Origin: Petaurus breviceps papuanus
Taxonomy: Eukaryota; Chordata; Mammalia; Diprotodontia; Petauridae
Assembly: GCA_028583685.1 (NCBI GenBank)
Contig: JAMXIF010000051.1
Location: 49,983,007-50,047,006, forward strand
DNA: 64,000 bases
Direction of reading: 5' to 3'
The notes below the pieces were generated by a model. That model searched no databases, had not been told where the DNA came from, and saw only the letters and a list, made by a program, of their open reading frames with translations. Made by a program: the position numbers and the translations under genes. Below are positions 1 through 8,587 of this stretch, piece by piece. The number at the start of each line of letters is the position of its first letter. Position 1 is the stretch's first letter.

Positions 1-540
1 CTGGGCCAGAAACCATGGCGCTGAAACTAGCCCCCCGCCCAGTTACACACTTCACGGGAGTCCCTTTGTATCTTCTTTCTTTCCTTGGGCTCTCTCAAGA
101 AAGTATGAAGCTTTTCCTTTTGAGCACAGGGAAGTCTTTGCTTTAAATATTTATTTTGTCTTTATAAACAGTGTTCAAGCCAGGGTCTTTGTTAGTTGGA
201 TATTACTTATTTCAAATGTAGAGGCAATTAATTGGAAACATCCCCAGAGGTGAAAGAGAGACAGACCTAACATTGAGGTGTTTTGCCAAGGTTGTGTCTC
301 AGACTGGGGACTTGGAACCACAAAAGCTAGAGAGAATTTCAGATTTTGCGATACAATCTCCCAGAGCAGAGGAGAAGTGTTTACACTGGAAACCCACCCA
401 GGTGACTAGTCAATAGTGGAGTGAAGGGCACCCATAGGAGTTGTTGAGAAGCTCTAATCGCCACCACCTCTCCACCCTTGCTACATTTATTGAGAGAGGA
501 AATACCTCATTTACCTGCTGGTGAGGTAGTATGTCATAGA
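1..540. other. Unassigned sequence
   Basis: I see no open frame of note, repeat family or regulatory pattern here. Base composition is ordinary mammalian. It may be unique sequence. Confidence 0.4.
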
Positions 541-775
541 AAGTAAAAAAAGTGCTAGACTTGACAGTCAAGAAGACCTGGGTTCAAATTCCTCCATAGA
601 CATTTACTGAGTCCCAATAACCATGGGCAAGTTATACCAACCAGAGTTTCAGTTTCCTCATTTGTAAAATGAGGATAAAACAGCATCCATCTCCAGGATT
701 CTCATGAGGATCAAATGAAAGATTATACACAAAGCTTTTGCATACCTTAAAGTAACATAAATGTCACCTCCTATT
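541..775 (+). repeat. MIR-type SINE
   Basis: The order of blocks matches MIR: an acceptor-like GGTTCAAAT B box, a stretch resembling GGGCAAGT.A.., then CAGTTTCCTCATTTGTAAAATGAGG and a 3' part with CTCATGAGGATCAAATGA. It is well preserved over nearly the whole consensus. MIRs are ancient tRNA-derived SINEs moved by L2 enzymes. Confidence 0.85.
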
Positions 776-779
776 ACTT

Positions 780-965
780 CCATCACCTTAGGTAAGTCAT
801 CAAACCCTCATTCATTTTTCAAAAAGTGAGGAGCCTCGATTTCCTCCTTTGTAAAATGGTGAGAATGCCGCTTGTACCACTGACCTCATGATGTCCTGCT
901 GAATCCACCAGGATAATGTATACTAGGACGCTTGTGTTACTATAAAATTCTTAAATGTGTGCTAC
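780..965 (+). repeat. MIR fragment, diverged
   Basis: A second, poorer MIR starts directly after the first. TAGGTAAGTCATC, then TTTCCTCCTTTGTAAAATGG and a decayed 3' part are visible, but the 5' tRNA-like part is missing. Confidence 0.6.
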
Positions 966-1257
966 AACTTATTCAAAAGAAGGGCTCCTAGACTCCCAGC
1001 TACAAATGGGTTGTTTAAAATAGGGGAGACAAAAATGTAAGTTACTGGAGGTAATACACGTAATTTGAAGGTGCCTCCAAATGAAGCTTTCTCCCTTATG
1101 CCCTGATGTGGTAATGGCCCTGGAGAAGAAGCAGTATCCCCTTCTACTCTGGTTTTAGAGAAAATATGGGTGTTGTGGGGGCTGCTGGTTTTCTCTTCAG
1201 TTGTTTCTTTGCAAAGGGAGCAATTTCCTCCTTACATGTCAATTTGAGGCACAATGT
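966..1257. other. Unassigned sequence
   Basis: No repeat or coding signal was recognised. A decayed repeat cannot be excluded. Confidence 0.35.
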
Positions 1258-1432
1258 GTGGCTGGATTAAGAGGCAAGACATCTTGTTTCAAATCCAATC
1301 CCTGCCACTTAGTGGTCCTGTGACCTTGGGCAAGCCCCCTTAATCTCTGTGGGTCTCAGTTTCCTCATCTGTCAAATAAGGAGGCTGGATTAAATGACAT
1401 CTGGGCTCCATTCCAACTGTATGTCTTTGATG
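1258..1432 (+). repeat. MIR-type SINE
   Basis: Matches MIR from the internal promoter region through CTGTGACCTTGGGCAAG, TCAGTTTCCTCATCTGT and the 3' part ending TCCATTCCAACTGTATGTC. This is one of the better-kept MIRs in the window. Confidence 0.85.
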
Positions 1433-1779
1433 TCATAATTTTCACTTGTACTGTTTCCCAGCCAGTCTACCAGAACCCTTCCAGTGCATTAAAAAGAAAC
1501 TCTTAGCTCATTTCCTTTTGCCTGCTATTGACTAGAAGAAAGGTGGAGTAAAGAGGATGGGAGATGCTCTGTTGGAGCATCCCTGATGGGCAGTTGATGA
1601 TTCAGTGTGTTAGCCTAGGAGGATAGAACTAAGAATAAAGAAATTGCTCCAAAGTGCATTCCAAAACCTACGTAAGTCCTCTCATTACTCAGCTTCCCTT
1701 TATGGACTTAACATTGCCCTTCAACACTTCTTGGGTAGTTTGGCAATATGATACCCAGGAATCAGGTGTTTCAGTGAAA
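1433..1779. other. Unassigned sequence
   Basis: Nothing recognisable. The right end runs into the CR1/L3 LINE without a clear boundary, so part of it may be decayed LINE sequence. Confidence 0.35.
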
Positions 1780-1842
1780 TTATCACTAAATTTGCCAGGG
1801 ACGCAAAATTAAGGGTAATAGCTAACATTGGATAGCAGTCGG

Positions 1843-1858
1843 GATCCAAAAAGATCTT
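1843..1858. repeat. Target-site duplication, left copy
   Basis: The 16 bases GATCCAAAAAGATCTT here recur exactly at 2025-2040, on the other side of the SINE. They lie within CR1/L3 sequence, so the SINE inserted into that LINE. Confidence 0.95.
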
Positions 1859-2024
1859 TTTGTTTGTTTTTTATTTTTGCTTTTTGGAGGGGGAAAGGCA
1901 GGGCATTGGGGTTAAATGACTTGCCCAAGGTCACATGGCTAGTCAGTGTTAAGTGTCTGAGGCCGGATTTGAACTCAGGTCCTCCTGACTCTAGGGCCAG
2001 TGTTCTATTCACCTAGCCACCCCA
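1859..2024 (-). mobile_element. WSINE1-like tRNA SINE
   Basis: On the minus strand it runs from a GGGTGGCTAGGTG-type head through GAGTCAGGAGGACCTGAG and CTTGGGCAAGTCATTTAACC to a tail with CTCCAAAAAGC and an A-rich end. Perfect 16-bp TSDs flank it. The tRNA-like head carries the Pol III A/B-box layout. The A tail implies L1-driven movement. Confidence 0.93.
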
Positions 2025-2040
2025 GATCCAAAAAGATCTT
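2025..2040. repeat. Target-site duplication, right copy
   Basis: Exact partner of 1843-1858. The lack of any mismatch suggests the SINE is young compared with the CR1/L3 that hosts it. Confidence 0.95.
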
Positions 2041-2830
2041 GACAGGCTAGAAAACTAATCAGAATTTAATAAGATGAAATATAATAGAGTCCATGCAATC
2101 AACTTTGTAAGCATAAAAAGTGGGAAACACGACTCAACAGCAGTTCATATGGAATGAACTCAGAGTTTTAGTTGACTTCAAGCTCAATACTATCCAACGG
2201 TGTTATGGAAGCCAAAAGTTAATGCAACCTTGGGCTCCATTGAGAGGTATAGTGTCCAGGACTAAGGAGATGACACTTCTGGTGAATCACTTGGAGATTT
2301 GTGTTCAATTCTTGGTACCATATTTTAGAAAGTATTTTAATAAGCTGGAGGGTGTTCTAAGAAGGACAGCCAATATGGTGGGAGGCTTTGAGTCTATGCT
2401 ATATGAGGATCAACTGAAGGAAGTAGGAATGCTTCTCCTGAAGAAAAGAAGACTGGGTGGGTGGGGGGGGGGTAGGGGGGCGGGGCAGGAGAGGAAGAGG
2501 TGAAGGCAAGGGATAGAATTCCTGTGTTGAGTATTTGAAGGGCTATCATAGAAGAAGGATTAGATGACTGGTATTGGGCCCCATAAAGCAGAACTAACAT
2601 TAAAGAAGCATATTTAGGTGCTGTGTCAACACAAGAAGTGGAATGGGTTGCTTTATAAGCTAGTGGGTCAGTCATTCCCACCTCTGTTGGATGATCTCTG
2701 GCAGAAGCCAGATGGTCAATTACTAAGTACATTAAAGACGGGGATTTTTTCAGGTGTCAGTTGAACTAGAAGGGCACTAAGATCCCTTCCAATTCTGAAG
2801 TTCTAGGTGATTCTTTGTGTGGGAACACAG

Positions 2831-3049
2831 CAAGTTCATTGTCTAGATGGATGCTTTAAGTCAAAGGGAGAGAACATGGGGCATGGAGATGACCCTGAGC
2901 CTCATCATACCCTCATGCAACTATGGATCCAGTGGTCAGGGGTATCTCAGCCATGTGTGGGAAAGGGAAGTTGATGGAAGAGTTTTGAACCTATTTTTTA
3001 CTTCTTTCTGCTCTCTCCACAGCTAACAAAACTATTTAAAAAGTGTGCT
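2831..3049. other. Unassigned sequence
   Basis: No recognised element. It joins the CR1/L3 3' end to the pyrimidine-rich start of the L2 copy. Confidence 0.35.
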
Positions 3050-4248
3050 TCCAGCCCAACTTCCATCCTCCAATCCAAGCCTAGGGCATCCCTCTCCTCC
3101 CCTCTTCCTCATCTCCTATCACTCAGGTACCTCCTTCCCCTCTCCCCTTTTTCATCCCTTTCTTGCATGATGAAGTGGTCTCCATCCTTACCAAGGCTAA
3201 TCCTTCTTCTTGTTCAAACAATCCCATTCTATCCCATTCCCCCTCTGTCATCCCCATTCTAACGCTTATTTTCCATTTCTTGTTGTTGGCTCACTCCTTC
3301 ACTACTTCCCATAAATATACACATCTCTCCACCATCTTCAGAAAACCTTTACTTTGTCTTTTCATTCCCCAAACTATCAGCCTGTATCTCTTCTGCCCTT
3401 TGTAGCTTATCTCCTCAAATGGGCCATTTACAATAGGTCTCTCCTCTCTCTCTTCCTAATGCCTAACAATCTGGCTTCTGACCTTATCATTCCACTAAAA
3501 CCGCTCTCTCCAAGGTTACTATTGATTTCACCTTTGCAACATCTCTTACACCTTTTCTCCTCTAACACTGCCCCCACCCTGGTACAGGCCCCCATCACCT
3601 CACACATGGACTATTGCATTAGCCTCTGAGGAGCCCTCCTGACTCAAGGCTCTCCAAACTCCAATCCATCCTGCATTCAGCCATCAAAGTGATATTCCTG
3701 AAGTGAAGGTCTTGTCACCTACTACTCAGTAAAGTCTAGTGGCTCCCTATTGCCTCTAGTATCAAATGAAAAATCCTCCAGCATTCAAAGTATTTCCTCT
3801 TCCAAGAACAAGATATCCATCTCTCAGCTCAGGGCATTTTGTCTGGCTGCCCCCCATGCCTGAAATTCTCTCCCTCCTCATCTCTGTCTATTGGCTTTCT
3901 TTAAGTCCTAACTAAAATCCCACCTTCTGTAGGAAGTATTTCCCACCCCTTCCTAACACTGGTGCCTTCTCTCAGAATTATTTCCTATTTATCACATATA
4001 CATATGTATATGTTTATATGTACATATACATACAAATATAGGGATATCATATATGTTCCATGTAAATATGTGTGTATGTATACACACATGTATATGTGTA
4101 TGTATACACACATGTATGTGCGTTTGTTTGATGTTTCCTCCATTAGATTGTGCGAAGGGACTTTCTTTTGTTTCTTTTTCTACCCCGGTACTTAACACAG
4201 TGCCTGGCCCAGAGTAGGCATTTCATAAATGTTTATTGATTGATTAAC
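3050..4248 (+). mobile_element. L2 LINE, internally deleted
   Basis: The first half matches the L2 RT region: GATGAAGTGGTCTCCATCC, then CAATCTGGCTTCTGACC and CATTCCACTAAAACCGCTC (the QSGFRPHHSTETAL block). Near 3524 the text jumps from the AAGGTTACT block to GATTTCACCTTTGCAACATC, which lies several hundred bases further on in L2. An internal deletion is the simplest explanation. The 3' end is present: CATGCCTGAAATTCTCTCCC, ATCCCACCTTCTG, CATTAGATTGTG, CAGTGCCTGGCCCAGAGTAG and an ATAAATGTTTATTGATTGATT end. A TATATG/CACATG tract sits at 4000-4112. All frames are broken. Confidence 0.9.
4000..4112. repeat. TATATG/CACATG simple repeat
   Basis: Alternating purine-pyrimidine TACATATG, TGTATGTATACACACATG and similar units, at the L2 position where AT-rich 3' sequence is expected. 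It is imperfect and self-complementary in places. Confidence 0.85.
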
Positions 4249-4299
4249 TCATGTACTGCAGACCTTGCTGTTCCTTCTACAACTGTGAGTTAAGACTTT

Positions 4300-4430
4300 A
4301 TGGAATTATGGAATGTTAGAGCTGGAAAAGATGTCTAGTCTAACCTCCTTATTTTACAGAGAAAGAAACAGAGGCCCAGAGATTCTAAGAGATTTGCCCA
4401 AAGTTACTTGGACACTACACCATTATGTCT
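4300..4430 (-). repeat. MIR-type SINE fragment
   Basis: Reads as the reverse of MIR: AGAGCTGGAAAAGATGTC, then CCTTATTTTACAGAGAAAG and GAGGCCCAGAGATT. It is truncated at the tRNA-like end. Confidence 0.75.
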
Positions 4431-5524
4431 CCTAGAGTATTGTAGGAAATAGGAGACCTGAATCACATAGTAAGTAAAATCCAATGTAGTTTAATTTAAA
4501 AATCAGCCAGTGGCTTGACGGTTTTGTCATAACTTCTTTCTCCAAGCATTTTTCCTTTCCTGTGACCTCCCTTATGTCTTAGGTATGGTCTGAGATCCTC
4601 AGGGACCCAGGTCCACAGCATTTTCTCGTTAGCTCCTTTTTTCACCACAGTCCCTTTCAGGTTACCTTTAAAGATGACTTTGAAATACTTAGAAATGATA
4701 ATGTACTTGTGCCATCTTCTGGATTTCTGCATGAGTAAACACCTTTATCTCAAAAAAGAAAGGTTAGCCAAGCTCTGCCCAGCTAATTCACACCCACCCC
4801 CATCCTAGCCCACAAATTAATAGCTCTTGTAAGCTAAAGAGGTCAGACTCTTCACTCAGCATCTGAGTCACAGTGTCCTGTGGCTTTAAATAAGCTTGAT
4901 TTTTCCTGTCGAAGGCAAGAAGTTTCATTGTCAGCCTCCCGCCAAGCAGGAGTCCATTTAGCAAAGGAAGTGTTAAAAAGCAATCGAAGGAGCAGTTAGG
5001 CCTGACCCAGGGGTTGGCAAATCCATCCTTATTGCACAATTGACAAAATATTTTCTTTGTAACCATCCTCAAAAACTAATGACTTTAACTACTAGCCTCT
5101 GTGTTTCAAAGTGATTTCCCCATCAGGAAACCATTGTCAGATTCCCAACACACTTAATCGGTGTAGGATGGGAGTAATATGGAAACAGTGAATTACAATG
5201 GCCATCCCCGCAGATGGCCTGGGTAGGACATGGTTTTCAACAACAATGTCTTTTCCTAACTCAGTGGGTGTACAGAATTATTTACAGTGACATTTTCTAT
5301 GGTGTAAAAGGTTTCCTAGGTAATGAAAAATATTTATAATGGTTCTTGGCATTGAAGAAATAGTTTTTCTCTTTGTGGCTACAGAGACTCAAGTGTAATG
5401 TGGCATAAAATGGCCAGGGGAACTATACCACATAAGTATTAACAATAGTTTATAACTGAGGGGCCATTACAGGAACCTGGACACTAGGAACACAGCTACT
5501 GCCTACTTCAGAAAGCCTTCGTGA
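4431..5524. other. Unassigned, with one minus-strand open frame
   Basis: No repeat family recognised over about 1.1 kb, so this may be unique sequence. On the minus strand 4496-4729 is open for 78 codons, from just after a CATGCAG acceptor-like site to a TAA. It includes FKVIFKGNLKGTVVKKG and LWTWVPEDLRPYL. The spacing loosely recalls a netrin-type (NTR) beta-strand pattern, but cysteines are absent and I do not recognise the protein. The longer minus frame 4788-5072 has no supporting signal. An exon is possible but unproven. Confidence 0.2.
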
Positions 5525-5830
5525 AATCACAGAAACTTTGAATGGGAAGACAATGCCAAGGCCATGTGATCCAACCTGTACCTAATTAGATGTCTTCATG
5601 CAAAAGCCAGACGACCACTTGCTGAATATGCTATACAGGTGATTCTTGTGCAGGTTCAGATAGGACTAGAGGACCCCTGATGCAATCCTAGGATCTTCAG
5701 AATCCCTCCTACAACAAACCCGAAAGGTTGCTTATGTAACTACCACTTAAAGACCGAGTGATGGGCAGCTCTTTTCATTTGGGGATAGTTTTAATTGGCG
5801 GGAAGTTTTTCATTATGAAAGAGAGTACCT
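5525..5830. mobile_element. Decayed MIR and CR1/L3 pieces
   Basis: 5525-5580 resembles reversed MIR. 5600-5675 matches the CR1/L3 3' end on the + strand (AGACGACCACTTGCTG, then GATAGGACTAGAGGAC). 5700-5830 resembles the antisense of CR1/L3, with CAGCTC..TTTTAATTG..GGAAGTTTTTC. All are short and old, with approximate limits. Confidence 0.5.
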
Positions 5831-6404
5831 TTCCAGCACACTCTAGACATGGATAGTTTTGTTAAATAAAGGGACAGAAACAAGGAAGGATGGAAAAAGT
5901 AGTCTCACATAGAAAATGCATTTAGGATAAGAGTCCAGCTTCCCAGCATCTTATTTGCATATGATTAGCATGAGAACTTTGAAGTATAATTCTTTGATTC
6001 CTAAACCTGTTTAGTAATGATGAGGAAAATGCATGTGGTATACATGGTACATCGGCTGACAGAAATAAAGGTTTTGGTTTATCGCCACGAGATGGAGGTA
6101 AGTCATTTCACTGAAGAGATCTTGTTTTTGACCAGTAAGGTTGTTGAACTTGGCATCATCAGACTTCAGGGCATCATCTAATCTCAAATTCTTAGGATAG
6201 TGCCTTCTCCCACAAGTTGGGTCTGGGAATAGACCTCAAGGTTTACATAGACATCTGTTGCTGAAAGAACTGGCTGAAGGAAGAAAACTTTTCTGCCTTT
6301 GCTGCTTAGAAGAACTGATCAGAACAGGGAGGGGGTCAGTAAACTAGAGGCCATGGACCCTGTGTGTGCCTTAATTGGGGAATGTGTCCCAGACTTACAA
6401 GCAG
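5831..6404. other. Unassigned, with exon-like segment
   Basis: No repeat recognised. 6015-6097 has a pyrimidine-rich acceptor ending CCTGTTTAG and a strong donor GAG|GTAAGTC. Between them one frame is open for 27 codons (NDEENACGIHGTSADR, then NKGFGLSPRDG). I cannot match it to a known protein. Chance co-occurrence is quite possible in a segment this short. Confidence 0.25.
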
Positions 6405-6418
6405 AATGTTGTGTTATT
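6405..6418. repeat. L1 target-site duplication, left
   Basis: AATGTTGTGTTATT here pairs with AATGCTGTGTTATT at 12800-12813 (13 of 14 identical). It fixes the 5' end of the L1 at 6419. Confidence 0.85.
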
Positions 6419-6809
6419 GCAGAAGCAGGCCCGGAAGGCAGCAGCAGCGCAGAGGCAGGCCGGGAGGAGGCCTGATCAACTCAGGGGGCAAGTCGTCCTA
6501 CCAACCACAACGGCCACTACCAGGCCTATCACTGAAGGGCTGGGACTGGAAAGAGCAAGGTAAGAACCAAATGCAGGGCCCCTGTCTGGGACAGCAAATA
6601 CTCCTGGGACTACCACTCCATAGCCCAGAAATTTAAAAATAAAAAAAGCCCTTATCAGGACCTCCAAGGACCAGGATGGCAGACCCCGCCTGCTCCAACC
6701 TCCCCATTCTGACCCTGAAAATGTAGTAACTATTGCCCCAAGGCAAAACCCTCAACAGTAAAGGCTTGGGAACCCTAGAGGAAGGGCGTGACTAGGGCCC
6801 TGCCTCAAA
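6419..6809 (+). promoter_or_regulatory. L1 5' UTR
   Basis: Starts GCAGAAGCAGGCCCGGAAGG right after the TSD and is GC-rich, unlike the A-rich body. In L1s this segment holds the internal Pol II promoter. It ends at the ORF1 ATG at 6810. Promoter function is inferred from family and position only. Confidence 0.7.
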
Positions 6810-7078
6810 ATGGGTAGAAAGCAGACTACAAAGACTCTGAAGTCCTACTATCCTCAGAGGGAGGAACCAAACTCAGAGGGAGACAATGTGGACTCCACAC
6901 CCACAGCTGAAACATCAACAGGGAAAGGCTGTTTCCCAAGCACAAAAAGCTCTCCTAGAAGAGCTCAAAAGGAATTTTGAAAACCAAATAAGAGAGATAG
7001 AAGACAAAATGAACAATTCTTTTAAAATCAAAATTGCAGAATTAGAAAAACATTATAATGAAGAAAACAGCTCCTTAA

Positions 7079-7257
7079 AAAGAAAAGTGTGTAGGGGCAG
7101 CCAGGTGGCTCAGTGAGTAAGAGCACTGGCTCCAGAGTTGGGATGACCTGGGCTCTAATACTTAGCACCACACCCAGAAATAACTGGCCATATAACCTTG
7201 AGCAAGTTACTTAACCCCAATTGCTTTAAAAAAAAAAAAAGAAAGAAAGAAAAGTGT
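7079..7257. repeat. TSD pair around the ORF1 SINE
   Basis: AAAGAAAAGTGT occurs at 7079-7090 and again at 7246-7257, on either side of the SINE. Exact agreement shows a clean target-primed insertion into ORF1. Confidence 0.9.
7091..7245 (+). mobile_element. WSINE1-like SINE in L1 ORF1
   Basis: Head GGGGCAGCCAGGTGGCTCAG, middle CAGAGTTGGGATGACCTGG and AGCAAGTTACTTAACCCC, then a poly-A tail with GAAA units. It shares CAGAAATAACTGGCC with the reverse copy at 41771-41927, so both belong to one subfamily. It inserted after the L1 and would have disrupted ORF1. Confidence 0.93.
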
Positions 7258-7946
7258 ATGATGTGGAAAAGGAGCTCCAAAAACTAACCAAAGAAAATGA
7301 TTTGCTAAAAACTAGAATCAACCAAATTGAAACAAATAACTCTATGATGAACCAAGAATTAGTCAAACAAAACAACAAGAATGAAAAATTAGAAAAAGAG
7401 GTAAAATATCTCAATGTAAAAATAACTGACCTGGAAAACAGATCCAGAAGAGATAATCTGAGAATCATAGGCCTACCAGAAAATCATGATGAAAAAATGA
7501 ACCTGGACAACATTCTCCAAGAGCTCATTAAGGAAAATTTCCCTGAGATACTAGAACCTGAGGGTAAAATAGAAATCAAGAGAATCCACCGGACACCTCC
7601 TGAAAGAGATCCCAAACTGAAAAGTCCTCGAAATATTGTGGCCAAACTCAAAAACTACCAGGTAGTTGAAGAGAAAATACTTCAAGTGGCCAGAAAGAAA
7701 CAATTCAAATATTGAGGAACCACAGTGAGGATCGCACAGGATTTGGCAGCCTCTACACTGAAAGATTGGAGGCAGTGGAATACAATTTTCTGGAAGACAA
7801 AAGAGCGTGGGTTACAACCAAGGATCACCTACCCAGCAATACTGAGCATATTCTTCCGGGCAAAGAGATGGTCATTCAATGATATAACAGATTTCGAGAC
7901 CTTCCTGATGAAAAAGCCAGAGCTCAATGGAAAATTCAACCTCTAA

Positions 7947-8587
7947 TTATGAGATGCAAGAGTGAGATAGAAAGGTAAACAAGGAAAATGCACACACACA
8001 CACACCCTATTATTTAATAAGAGCAAACTGTTTATAGACAAGTAGAGGGTATGAGTATAAAATACACAAAATGACGATTAAAAAAAATCTTATTAAGGGC
8101 TACAAAGAGACTGCAATGGAAGAAGAGGAATGAATGAAGTGGAAAAGGGTAAATTATGCCACACAAAGAGACATAAAAATGATATAGCAGAGGAAAAGAA
8201 GGGAGGGAGATGAGTATTATATGAACTTTTCCCTCATTGGTTCTGGTGCAAGGAGGGAATAACAACCAGTTAAGCATAGGACTCTATGTAGAAGAGATGC
8301 AAAACATATCATATTAGAGGAAAAGAGGAGCTTCGCATGAGATTTGTTCCTGTCACTCTTGGTGCAAAGAAGAAATAACATACTTCATTAAGTATAAAAA
8401 TATCCTACAGGCAATAGGAGGGGGAAAGGGCTACAAAAGGGAGGGAAGAAGTAAGGGGTAAGGGGAAGAAAAGGGAGGGGGTCTTTTAAGGGAATACTGA
8501 GGGAGGTGGTGGTCAAAAGGAAAACTATTAAGGAGGGGAAGGGAGAAGGGGAGAAAAAATATAAGCATTAACAGGGGAGGGAATAGG
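7947..8587 (+). other. L1 inter-ORF spacer with diverged direct repeat
   Basis: A stop-rich, purine-rich spacer of 641 bp, far longer than the roughly 60-bp spacer of human L1. It has a short CA run at about 7992-8006 and two diverged copies of a unit about 116 bp apart: CTGGTGCAAGGAGGGAATAA near 8243 and TTGGTGCAAAGAAGAAATAA near 8359. The stretch 8405-8590 is almost entirely GGGAAAGG-type purine on the + strand. ORF2 starts directly after it. Confidence 0.75.

Larger units (their letters stand above)
1780..2830 (+). mobile_element. CR1/L3-type LINE, RT C-terminal part
   Basis: The + strand encodes decayed reverse transcriptase. Around 1786 the translation KFARDAKL aligns with the CR1 catalytic stretch KFADDTKL, so the second motif residue is already changed. 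From 2150 the frame reads ELRVLVDFKLN, GIVSRTKEMTLL, CVQFLVPYFRKYFNKLEG, then a QRRATKM-like block and LYEDQLKEVGML, the order found in CR1/L3 RT C-termini. Beyond about 2515 the frame is shifted but nucleotides still match through GAAGTGGAATGGG.TGC and the 3' end CCCTTCCAATTCTGA. A SINE splits it at 1859-2024. The G-rich run near 2460 is a local expansion. This is an old, dead, 5'-truncated copy. Confidence 0.85.
6810..7946 (+). pseudogene. L1 ORF1 (RNA-binding coiled-coil protein), broken
   Basis: ORF1p is the trimeric RNA chaperone that coats L1 RNA. The frame starts MGRKQTTKTLKSYYP, very like human ORF1 MGKKQ. A one-base shift near 6930 moves it to the frame reading LLEELKRNFENQIREIE. A coiled coil rich in E, K and L follows (about 6940-7420), interrupted by a SINE at 7091-7245. 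Removing the SINE restores SLKRKV-YDVEKEL in frame. The RRM-like core shows LENRSRRDNLRIIGLPE and IHRTPPERDP; the C-terminal domain shows VARKKQFKY and LQPRITYPA. A TGA at 7713-7715 replaces what is probably an Arg CGA codon, a likely CpG decay. Confidence 0.92.
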
